Below, piece by piece: positions 16,575 to 21,893 of a DNA stretch of 21,893 nucleotides. The stretch is taken from contig CAZDET010000075.1 in NCBI GenBank assembly GCA_964504335.1, positions 1-21,893 of the forward strand. Direction: 5' to 3'. Numbering within the stretch: position 1 is the stretch's first letter; each line of letters starts with the position of its first letter. The position numbers and the translations under genes are program-made. This DNA comes from CAZDET01 sp964504335 (GTDB taxonomy: Bacteria; Bacteroidota; Bacteroidia; Chitinophagales; Saprospiraceae). The notes beneath the pieces are model-generated. The model worked only from the letters and a program-made list of their open reading frames with translations. It did no database searches and had not been told where the DNA came from.

Positions 16575-17012
16575 ATGACACGCATTCTAGTATTACTGGC
16601 AATCGGATTGGCATTTCTTTCGGCTGCGCCTTCTTCGGCTTCTCTGGAACTTGTGGTGCATAACGTCAAATCGGAAAAAGGCGTACTTTGGATTGGAATT
16701 TACGATTCGGAGGAACTTTTTCTGGACCGTGATCACGCCCGGCTTGTTTCCGTACCGATCGATCGTTCCGGCACCGTTCGGGTGGTCGTTCCGGATGTAT
16801 CTTTCGGAGAAATCGCCATTGCTGTATTTCACGATCGGAACAACAACGGGGAGTTGGACCGCAGTCTGGCGGGAATTCCTTCGGAGCCGTTCGCCTTTTC
16901 CGGCAAGGTAAAAAGCCGCTGGCGGCTTCCTCGATTTGAAGAAGTAAAGGTGCCCTTTCGGCCCGGGAATACGGTACTGGGCTGCGAGTTGCGCACGTGG
17001 TGGCAGTTCTAG
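16575..17012 (+). CDS. DUF2141 family exported protein
   Basis: A 145-residue protein with a signal peptide (1-23, cleavage after SSAS). The mature part is a small beta-sandwich of the DUF2141 family, whose hallmarks are visible: LELVVHNVKSEKGVLWIGIYD (24-44), then AIAVFHDRNNNGELDRSLAG (81-100) followed by IPSEPFAFS. Asp87-x-Asn89-x-Asn91-Gly-x-Leu-Asp95 has the spacing of a calcium-binding loop. The biochemical role of the family is not known; it is periplasmic or surface located. I chose the ATG at 16575 because it gives a clean signal peptide; a TTG at 16551 would add eight polar residues. The LytTR regulator gene starts 31 bp after its stop on the same strand, so the two are probably co-transcribed. 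Confidence 0.9.
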   Translation: MTRILVLLAIGLAFLSAAPSSASLELVVHNVKSEKGVLWIGIYDSEELFLDRDHARLVSVPIDRSGTVRVVVPDVSFGEIAIAVFHDRNNNGELDRSLAGIPSEPFAFSGKVKSRWRLPRFEEVKVPFRPGNTVLGCELRTWWQF

Positions 17013-17021
17013 GAAAAGGCG

Positions 17022-17043
17022 ATTGCTTAATTACCTAAGCAAT
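17022..17043 (+). promoter_or_regulatory. Perfect inverted repeat touching the LytTR start codon
   Basis: ATTGCTTA (17022-17029) and TAAGCAAT (17036-17043) form an 8-bp perfect stem with a 6-nt loop that ends at the base before the ATG at 17044. In RNA it would put a hairpin in the ribosome landing zone; in DNA it could be an operator. There is no T run, so it is not a terminator between the two genes. Confidence 0.6.
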
Positions 17044-17805
17044 ATGCAACTACTCATCTTAGAAGACGAGCCGCCCGCGGTTCGGCATTTGCGCCAGCTC
17101 ATCCAACGCACCGACGCCATCTCCGCCGGGGCGACGATTATTGCCATCGACAGCGTTTCCAAGGCCGTTCAGTTTCTGCGCAAAGCGCCTGACCTCGATC
17201 TCATTTTTGCGGATATTCAACTTGCCGATGGTATTAGCTTCGACATATTCGAGCAAGTCGAAGTGCACACGCCCATTGTTTTCACTACGGCTTACGATCA
17301 GTATATCCTCGACGCCTTCCGCTTAAACAGCATCGATTATCTGCTCAAGCCGATCGAACAGCAGGCGCTGAGCAGGGCCATCCATAAATTTCAGAAGCAC
17401 TGGCAGCCCCGGGTGCTGCCCGTTGAATTGCTGAGGCAGGTGCGACGAGAGCTCGGCTCGGCATCCTACAAGGAACGGTTCCTGATTCGCCACGGGCAGC
17501 AACTGGGCTACATCAAGCGGCAGGAAATCAGTTGCTTCTTTGCGGAAGATGGCCTCGTGTTTGCCCAACTCTGGTCGGGTAAACGCCACCATATCGATTA
17601 CTCCCTCGACCAGCTGGAGGAGGTGCTTCCGCCGGCTATTTTTTTTCGGGTTAGCCGTAAAGTGCTCATTCACCTCGATAGCATTTCCAGAATCCAGCCT
17701 TATTTCAGTGGAAGACTTCTGTTAGAGCTCAAACCTCCGGTTGATTTCACGGTCACCGTCAGTCGGGATCGGGTGAGTCAGTTTAAATTATGGTTAGATC
17801 AGTGA
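17044..17805 (+). CDS. LytTR-family response regulator
   Basis: A 253-residue two-domain response regulator. The receiver domain (about 1-120) has the acidic pair Glu7/Asp8 (LILEDEPPAV), phosphoacceptor Asp57 (LIFADIQLADG), Thr81/Thr82 and Lys102 (DYLLKPI), so it should be phosphorylatable. The C-terminal LytTR DNA-binding domain (about 148-253) has the expected FLIRHGQQLGYIKRQEISCFFAE, FRVSRKVLIHLDSI and VSRDRVSQFKLWL features. It probably controls transcription in the cytoplasm. Its usual partner, a LytS/YehU-type histidine kinase (His_kinase family), is not encoded nearby, so it is an orphan in this window. The start is ATG 17044 (MQLLILEDEP); a TTG at 17023 would put seven extra residues before the conserved first strand. 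It follows the DUF2141 gene by 31 bp, and a perfect inverted repeat abuts its ATG. Confidence 0.93.
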   Translation: MQLLILEDEPPAVRHLRQLIQRTDAISAGATIIAIDSVSKAVQFLRKAPDLDLIFADIQLADGISFDIFEQVEVHTPIVFTTAYDQYILDAFRLNSIDYLLKPIEQQALSRAIHKFQKHWQPRVLPVELLRQVRRELGSASYKERFLIRHGQQLGYIKRQEISCFFAEDGLVFAQLWSGKRHHIDYSLDQLEEVLPPAIFFRVSRKVLIHLDSISRIQPYFSGRLLLELKPPVDFTVTVSRDRVSQFKLWLDQ

Positions 17806-17831
17806 GTGGCGGTTGCACAATTGAAAAAAAA

Positions 17832-17845
17832 TGCAAAATTTTGCA
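17832..17845. promoter_or_regulatory. 14-bp perfect palindrome TGCAAAATTTTGCA
   Basis: The palindrome contains the TTTG (17840-17843) that serves as -33 box of the next promoter, so it may be an operator. On the minus strand it is followed by eight T, so it could alternatively act as a weak terminator for RNA arriving from the blaR1-like gene; an AT-only stem without a loop makes that less likely. Confidence 0.5.
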
Positions 17846-17870
17846 ATCCGAAAGTCAGCAATTATCTCTG
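17840..17870 (+). promoter_or_regulatory. Promoter of the 39-residue membrane protein gene
   Basis: TTTG (17840-17843), a 19-bp spacer and TATCTCTG (17863-17870) match the Bacteroidota consensus TTTG-N19..21-TAnnTTTG with a single mismatch. Transcription would begin near 17877, about 12 nt before the ATG at 17889. Confidence 0.6.
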
Positions 17871-17888
17871 TGACAATCCCGTGAGGCC

Positions 17889-18008
17889 ATGAAAATTTTC
17901 GAGACCCCCAGTACCTATCCGCTTGATTTGATCATCGCGTTCCTTGTATTCCTTCTGTGCCTGATTATTGCACTGTACGATACTACTCAGGTTTGGGCGC
18001 TGGTTTAA
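17889..18008 (+). CDS. Small single-span membrane protein, 39 residues
   Basis: ATG to TAA gives 39 residues: a short polar N-terminus (MKIFETPSTYP), one strongly hydrophobic segment at about 12-30 (LDLIIAFLVFLLCLIIALY) and a short tail (DTTQVWALV). It would insert in the inner membrane. I recognise no family. Support for its reality: a near-consensus promoter at 17840-17870 with a short leader, a hydrophobic span unlikely to arise by chance, no competing frame, and a hairpin with a T run after the stop. It lies between the LytTR regulator (83 bp upstream, same strand) and the convergent blaR1-like gene (71 bp downstream). Whether it works with either, for example as a small regulator of a membrane sensor, is speculation. 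Confidence 0.6.
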   Translation: MKIFETPSTYPLDLIIAFLVFLLCLIIALYDTTQVWALV

Positions 18009-18015
18009 ATAGCAA

Positions 18016-18064
18016 CAGCCAGCCGACGCACTTCCGAGGTCAACTGGCTGCTTATTGGTTTTTT
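18016..18064 (+). terminator. Possible bidirectional terminator
   Basis: A 7-bp stem, CAGCCAG (18016-18022) and CTGGCTG (18044-18050), encloses a 21-nt loop with a further GAC/GTC pairing. TTTTTT (18059-18064) follows eight bases later on the + strand. The large loop and the gap before the T run make it weak. It sits between the stops of two convergent genes and could serve both. Confidence 0.4.
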
Positions 18065-18079
18065 CTTGCTCTCGTCCGG

Positions 18080-20242
18080 TTAATCTTTAGACCGGGTGAT
18101 CGTTACGTTAAATTCTACTTCTGTATTACCCATACCCTGGAAGTATCGCTTCAGCGTCTGGGCGTGCACCTCGTCGGGCTGCCGCTTTCCATTTATCCGT
18201 AGCAACTCATTGCTAAACTGGATTTTATAGTTGTTGGGATCCTCGATATACCCTTCCCGGACGAGCCACTTTATCCAACCCGCCTCCCGGTTCGCATCCC
18301 GCTCTGCCTCACGAGCCCGGAGCTTCGCTTCGCGGATTATTTCGGCGCGCTGGCGTTCAATTTGCTCGAGGTGGTCTACTAATTCGCGCTCCATCTCTTT
18401 GATTTGCGGAAGAAGTCGCTCTTGCAGCCCCTCCATTTCGCGCAGCACTTCCTTTCGCTTAGCTTCTAACTCTTCGGACATGGGCTGCCGCAGCTTCCGT
18501 ATTTCCTGCTCCATTTTTCGTCTTTCCTCCTCAAACGAACGAAGCATTTCCTTCTTCATCCGGCCCAGCTCCTGAAGGTCGGCCATTTCGGCTTGCATAT
18601 CGATGGCCATTTCTGCTAACTCCTGAGCCATAGGAAGCATGCCTTCTACCGACTGCTCGATCATCGGAACCATTGATTCGACCATTTCCAGTGCAAACAA
18701 CTGGATACTATCGCTGGGGATAATCGTGTCGGAGGAAAAATGATAGGAATAATGCGTACCGTTACCGACGCTTCGCTCCGACCAGCCCGTGGGCGGTGTA
18801 GGGGGCGCAGGCGGTGCTGGTGGCGTAGGGGGTGCCGGAAGGGTAGAGGGCACCGCAGGNNNNNNNNNNNNNNNNNNNNNNNNNNNNNNNNNNNNNNNNN
18901 NNNNNNNNNNNNNNNNNNNNNNNNNNNNNNNNNNNNNNNNNNNNNNNNNNNNNNNNNNNGGCGGTGCCGAATTGAGCAATTCCTCCACTCGCTCCTGATA
19001 TTGGTCATATTCGCTGGCAGGAATCGCTCTTCCATCCACCACCAAATGCTGGATATTGCCCTTGTCGAGTTCTACTTCGATCGACCCTTCGTCATCGTTG
19101 ACGAACATTCGGACTTTCCCTTTTGGAAGGGTATCTAATTGCATGGTAAATCCCGAGAGGAGTTCTCCCACAGGGACCTCGCTCTCTGTGACCCTCAATT
19201 CGGCTTCGGAAACCGATCGATTGGCGGAAGCCAATAGGAAACCTCCCAACAACACGATCAATACAAAACACTTCTCTCGCATAGTAAAATGATATTGAGG
19301 ATTAAGTAAAAGTCGTTGTATCCGCTGGTAGAGCTGCCCCTGCCGGGCTCCTTTTAAACCGAGGGCTCCGATGGGTGCCGGGCCTTCGGCCACTTCCATG
19401 AGCGTGCGGGCGTAAAGCAGCGAATCGCCACAGGCCTGTACGGCCCAATCATCACAGCAATGCTCGCGCGACTCGCGGACCTGGGCACTGATCCACCAAA
19501 TAGCCGGATGGTAACAGTAGATCGCCTCCACCACCGATTGCAGCAAATTGAGCCAGTAATCAAAGCGGTGTAAATGAGCCAGCTCGTGCGCCAGAACCGC
19601 CTCCACCTGAGCGGGATTCAGCTGGTTAAAAAATCCGATGGGAAAAAGAATCATCGGCTTCAACTGCCCGATCAGAATGGGCGAATGAATACGATCCGAT
19701 TCCGCTAGTCGGACGGAAGTACGAAGCCCCAGCCGGGCCGAAACCGCACGCAGTCGAACGTACCAAATGGGGTCTTCCACATCGCGCGCAGTATGGCGCA
19801 GCCGGTCGAGATTGTACAGACCAAGGGCCAGTCGGGCAAAGCTAAATGCCATTCCTACCAACCAAAAAAGGACAATCTGAGGCAACCACGCATTGATTCG
19901 ATCGACCATCAACCCCAGGATAGAAGGAGTATCGGCGGTAACCGATTCCTGGATGGGCGTACTCATCCAGCTGGCATCGAGCGGCGAAAGGTTTATCGGG
20001 CCGGCCGTTACACTGCTGGCTTCCCGATACAAAAAGTAAAAAGTGGCAGCCCCCATCACCAACTGGGCCAGTAGCAGGGCATACGCAAACCAGTACCGCC
20101 CCTCGGCTTCCCGATGACGCATCATCCAATTGAACAGCGCCAACGCAGCAGCCAGCAAACTGCCTTGCCACAGGGCATGCACAAAGGTCCATCCCAATGC
20201 ATGCAATACCGGCGAAGGACTTATTAAATCGAATAGATTCAT
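18080..20242 (-). CDS. BlaR1-like M56 membrane metallopeptidase with coiled-coil sensor region
   Basis: M56 peptidases of the BlaR1/MecR1 type sense an envelope signal and inactivate a BlaI-type repressor. The 720-residue frame (34 unknown) has membrane spans at about 18-38, 50-72, 119-141 and 323-340. The zinc site is HELAH (219-223) with Glu260 (RESREHCCDDWAV) as third ligand, so the protease looks active. The outer part is not a penicillin-binding domain: about 350-425 is a small beta region, then a Pro-rich linker (PAPPTPPAPPAPPTPP, interrupted by Ns), a long charged coiled coil (about 520-655), and a C-terminal domain with WIKWLVREGYIEDPNNYKIQ and ELLRINGKRQPDEVHAQTLK. Hence it should respond to something other than beta-lactams. 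ATG follows the blaI TAA with no gap, implying translational coupling. The frame holds across the gap only if the true gap length is 1 modulo 3. Confidence 0.9.
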   Translation of the reverse strand: MNLFDLISPSPVLHALGWTFVHALWQGSLLAAALALFNWMMRHREAEGRYWFAYALLLAQLVMGAATFYFLYREASSVTAGPINLSPLDASWMSTPIQESVTADTPSILGLMVDRINAWLPQIVLFWLVGMAFSFARLALGLYNLDRLRHTARDVEDPIWYVRLRAVSARLGLRTSVRLAESDRIHSPILIGQLKPMILFPIGFFNQLNPAQVEAVLAHELAHLHRFDYWLNLLQSVVEAIYCYHPAIWWISAQVRESREHCCDDWAVQACGDSLLYARTLMEVAEGPAPIGALGLKGARQGQLYQRIQRLLLNPQYHFTMREKCFVLIVLLGGFLLASANRSVSEAELRVTESEVPVGELLSGFTMQLDTLPKGKVRMFVNDDEGSIEVELDKGNIQHLVVDGRAIPASEYDQYQERVEELLNSAPXXXXXXXXXXXXXXXXXXXXXXXXXXXXXXXXXXPAVPSTLPAPPTPPAPPAPPTPPTGWSERSVGNGTHYSYHFSSDTIIPSDSIQLFALEMVESMVPMIEQSVEGMLPMAQELAEMAIDMQAEMADLQELGRMKKEMLRSFEEERRKMEQEIRKLRQPMSEELEAKRKEVLREMEGLQERLLPQIKEMERELVDHLEQIERQRAEIIREAKLRAREAERDANREAGWIKWLVREGYIEDPNNYKIQFSNELLRINGKRQPDEVHAQTLKRYFQGMGNTEVEFNVTITRSKD
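18860..18959. other. Scaffold gap of exactly 100 N
   Basis: One hundred N in a row, a conventional placeholder length, inside the blaR1-like gene. The flanks are GC-rich Gly/Pro-coding repeat (GGTGCTGGTGGCGTAGGGGG type), which explains the assembly break. The true length is unknown. That the reading frame agrees on both sides may be chance or may mean the gap was sized. Confidence 0.98.
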
Positions 20243-20623
20243 TTATCGATCCCTTTTCTTCTGTTCCATAGATTCGATCAGGCGCTTAATCTCGGAGAGT
20301 TCCTCGGCAGTCGCCTTATTCTGCCCCAGGGCCCGCAGTACCAAACTGGCGGCAGAGCCCCGAAATGCATTATCGACAAAGCGTTTTAGCAAGTTGCCCT
20401 GCACGGAAGTTTCGGTAACCAACGCCCGATAGATGTGCACCTTTTGGTCTGTATTGCGGGCCGCTAACCCTTTCTCCACCATCAGCTGCATCAACTTGAG
20501 CGTAGTGGTGTATTCGCGCTTGGAAGACAGCTGCTCGTGTACAAAGCGCACACTGCTCGGCCCGTGCTCCCACAGTATCTGCAGGATGGCCAGTTCGGAT
20601 TCGGTTGGAGTATGTACGTTCAT
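20243..20623 (-). CDS. BlaI/MecI/CopY-family transcriptional repressor
   Basis: A 126-residue winged-helix repressor. MNVHTPTESELAILQILWEH opens as in BlaI proteins; the wing and recognition helix lie at about 20-70 (REYTTTLKLMQLMVEKGLAARN), followed by a dimerisation and cleavage region (about 75-126, with RFVDNAFRGSAASLVLRAL). BlaI dimers bind palindromes and are removed by the partner M56 protease. Here the partner gene starts at the base after the stop (TAA-ATG). Three palindromes of one type occupy the DNA just upstream of its ATG, so autoregulation is very likely. In this clade such pairs control genes other than beta-lactamases, and no beta-lactamase is in view. Complete and normal in length. 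Confidence 0.95.
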   Translation of the reverse strand: MNVHTPTESELAILQILWEHGPSSVRFVHEQLSSKREYTTTLKLMQLMVEKGLAARNTDQKVHIYRALVTETSVQGNLLKRFVDNAFRGSAASLVLRALGQNKATAEELSEIKRLIESMEQKKRDR

Positions 20624-20624
20624 C

Positions 20625-20640
20625 TACGAAATGTTTCGTA
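20625..20640. promoter_or_regulatory. BlaI operator 1
   Basis: TACGAAATGTTTCGTA, perfect 7-bp arms around TG. It lies two bases before the blaI ATG and covers the expected transcription start near 20636, so a bound dimer would block initiation. Best of the three sites. Confidence 0.8.
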
Positions 20641-20642
20641 AA

Positions 20643-20674
20643 CAAAGATATACGAACTATTTCGTAGATGCAAG
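20643..20674 (-). promoter_or_regulatory. Promoter of blaI-blaR1
   Basis: On the minus strand CTTG (20671-20674), a 20-bp spacer and TATCTTTG (20643-20650) match the Bacteroidota consensus, with an exact -7 box. Transcription would start near 20636, giving a very short leader to the ATG at 20623. The three operators overlap or flank it. Confidence 0.8.
20651..20666. promoter_or_regulatory. BlaI operator 2
   Basis: TACGAACTATTTCGTA, the same palindrome with one arm mismatch. It fills the spacer between the -7 box (20643-20650) and the -33 box (20671-20674) of the blaI promoter, touching the -7 box. Its centre is 26 bp from operator 1. Confidence 0.78.
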
Positions 20675-20679
20675 TCGTG

Positions 20680-20695
20680 TACGAAATAATTCGTA
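20680..20695. promoter_or_regulatory. BlaI operator 3
   Basis: TACGAAATAATTCGTA, one mismatch between the arms, with an outer G/C pair at 20679/20696 that extends it to 18 bp. Its centre is 29 bp from operator 2. It lies just upstream of the blaI -33 box and is the site closest to the divergent lipoprotein promoter (-7 box at 20731), so it could affect both. Confidence 0.75.
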
Positions 20696-20730
20696 CATGC
20701 TCTTGAAAAATCCGCTCCTTGTTTTTTAGC

Positions 20731-20738
20731 TACCTTTG
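20731..20738 (+). promoter_or_regulatory. -7 box of the lipoprotein promoter (TACCTTTG)
   Basis: An exact TAnnTTTG box. Transcription would start near 20745, giving a leader of about 57 nt to the ATG at 20802. No TTTG or CTTG lies at the proper 19-21 bp spacing. An imperfect inverted repeat, GTACAAC/GTTATAC (20763-20781), lies within the leader. Confidence 0.55.
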
Positions 20739-20801
20739 ATCTGTTGAATACTTGCACATCCCGTACAACGTTCTGTTATACAAGCAAAGGCTTAGTGACC
20801 T

Positions 20802-21755
20802 ATGTTGATCAAACACTTCGTCCTCATCGGCATTCTGACGCTTTTGATCGCTGCCTGTGGACGCGACACAAGAGAAGTCGACACGCCCCCCGCCACTTCC
20901 TACGATTCGACCAGCCTTCCAGCCGGCGATACCCTACCGTTGGGTCCAACCGACCACGATTGCGAAATCGCCGGAGAGGTACTGGAAGACAATACCTTCT
21001 GGGCAAGACGGGAAGGCATACTGCTAGCTATCGTGGCGGATAGTACCACCTACGACGAAGACTACGGAGAAAGCCACCGGGTCTTGTTGGTGTACGACAC
21101 GGACAACTGCCAGGTAGTCGACCGCCAGGAATTGCCGGTTAACCAGAGTCCGGATTTTCCCTACTATCTCGCCCCTATCGTGTATAACAAGCTCAATAAG
21201 TTTGTAGGAATCAGCGGCTTCGATCAGCTCTATGTCTACGACACGCAAAACCGCCGACTGCTCCCGCCCGCCCGGCCGGACTTTCGCACGGAGCGCGAGC
21301 TGGAGGACGCCCAGTCGGGCATGATTCAGTGGCTGGAAGTCTGGGAGGACTATATCATTGGCTGGGCGGAAGACAAGGGTACGTTCGTGTTTGAGTTATC
21401 GGAAAACGGTGCCCCTAAAGCCGTGCTGCCCTACGCAGAGTACCAAAAGGAAATGACGGAGTTTGAATCGCTCTTTTTGCTGCCCTCGGAGGGAGACAGC
21501 GTGCAGTTACTCATTCCTCACTACGACTATTCCCAAAACTCATTTGCCATCAATCCATTATTGGACGAACCGAAGCCGATCGCCCAGGCGGTACCGAAGA
21601 GTGCTTCGAATGATCGCTACGTCATCCTGCGCGGCACGGATGGTTCCGATCAGGTGTACGCAATCGATCTGGTGGATCGGAAGCGCATGGAGTTGCCATC
21701 GAACGTGGCGGGGCAGTCCAATGCTCAAATTCTGGAATTTCTGCGCAAGCAATAA
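20802..21755 (+). CDS. Putative lipoprotein, unknown function
   Basis: The 317-residue protein has a lipoprotein signal (hydrophobic 6-17, then IAAC with Cys19 as the lipidated residue). A disordered Thr/Ser/Pro/Asp stretch (about 20-50) follows, then a strand-rich domain. Repeated short blocks such as GILLAIVADSTTYDEDYG, HRVLLVYDTDNCQVVDRQEL, DQLYVYDTQNRRLLPP and DQVYAIDLVDRKRMELP look like blades of a beta-propeller of the kind that reads out a quantity, but I do not recognise a family and cannot assign function. It is very acidic. It is divergent from blaI, shares the 178-bp intergenic region with it, and may be under BlaI control through operator 3. A -7 box is at 20731-20738. No terminator is evident after the stop. 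Confidence 0.85.
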   Translation: MLIKHFVLIGILTLLIAACGRDTREVDTPPATSYDSTSLPAGDTLPLGPTDHDCEIAGEVLEDNTFWARREGILLAIVADSTTYDEDYGESHRVLLVYDTDNCQVVDRQELPVNQSPDFPYYLAPIVYNKLNKFVGISGFDQLYVYDTQNRRLLPPARPDFRTERELEDAQSGMIQWLEVWEDYIIGWAEDKGTFVFELSENGAPKAVLPYAEYQKEMTEFESLFLLPSEGDSVQLLIPHYDYSQNSFAINPLLDEPKPIAQAVPKSASNDRYVILRGTDGSDQVYAIDLVDRKRMELPSNVAGQSNAQILEFLRKQ

Positions 21756-21846
21756 GTAGCCCTATTCTTATAAATGCAAAAGCGGTATTGGAAGGGTAGG
21801 GCAAACGCACCAAAATGGTCGGTACGATAGTTTTGGGCGTTTTGGG

Positions 21847-21878
21847 CTTGCTTCTGTGTTGATAAGCGCGTATCTTTG
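21847..21878 (+). promoter_or_regulatory. Promoter of a gene beyond the right edge
   Basis: CTTG (21847-21850), a 20-bp spacer and TATCTTTG (21871-21878) match the consensus, followed by CGGC. Transcription would start near 21885, so the gene lies outside the window. The rest of 21756-21893 contains nothing else I can support. Confidence 0.7.
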
Positions 21879-21893
21879 CGGCACCATCCAATA

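Noticed and set aside
20744..21043. 99-codon + strand frame overlapping the lipoprotein gene start
   Set aside because: It has no domain and is out of frame with a gene that has a signal peptide, lipobox and full-length frame.

Overview
The window (about 21.9 kb, GC-moderate, one 100-N scaffold gap) looks like a chromosomal segment of a member of the Bacteroidota, probably a Lewinella/Saprospiria-like bacterium. The signs are: several promoters of the Bacteroidota type (TTTG/CTTG, 19-20 bp spacer, TAnnTTTG), almost no Shine-Dalgarno sequences, a giant secreted protein ending in a type IX secretion (T9SS) type A sorting domain after a dockerin-like segment, a DUF2141 protein, a LytTR response regulator, and a BlaI/M56-peptidase pair. 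The exact taxon is inference. I see no phage, insertion sequence, CRISPR array, tRNA or rRNA.

Layout. 20-970 (+) is rsgA (ribosome-maturation GTPase), followed by a nested inverted repeat and a row of hairpins ending in a strong terminator. 1232-2671 (-) encodes a helical-repeat protein of unknown function. 2846-3511 (+) is a putative lipoprotein and 3615-3959 (+) a small helical protein. A + terminator and a - terminator then sit back to back between it and rpsA. 4228-6537 (-) is rpsA, ribosomal protein S1 with six S1 domains and a very acidic N-terminal extension of about 178 residues, with its own TACCTTTG promoter. 6610-7356 (-) and 7434-8324 (+) are two divergent esterase-D-type hydrolases. 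8409-9626 (+) is an alpha/beta-hydrolase-OsmC fusion and 9637-10824 (+) a short malic enzyme; these two look like an operon. The malic enzyme gene overlaps by 25 bp, tail to tail, with a 1817-residue T9SS cargo protein (10800-16253, -).

After a 321-bp gene-free stretch come a DUF2141 protein (16575-17012, +) and an orphan LytTR response regulator (17044-17805, +), separated by 31 bp that contain a perfect 8-bp inverted repeat touching the regulator's start codon. A 39-residue single-membrane-span protein (17889-18008, +) follows, with its own well-formed promoter whose -33 box lies inside a perfect 14-bp palindrome.

The right end is a BlaI-M56 regulatory module. blaI (20243-20623, -) and the blaR1-like peptidase gene (18080-20242, -) abut (TAA directly followed by ATG). 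Three near-identical palindromes (TACGAAA-NN-TTTCGTA type) cover the transcription start, the promoter spacer and the region upstream of the -33 box. The peptidase has the usual membrane and HExxH part, but in place of a penicillin-binding sensor domain it carries a proline-rich linker, a long charged coiled coil and a small C-terminal domain. A divergent lipoprotein gene (20802-21755, +) shares the intergenic region. The window ends in a well-formed promoter for a gene lying beyond it. The BlaI module with a coiled-coil sensor and the small membrane-protein gene are the parts most worth following up.
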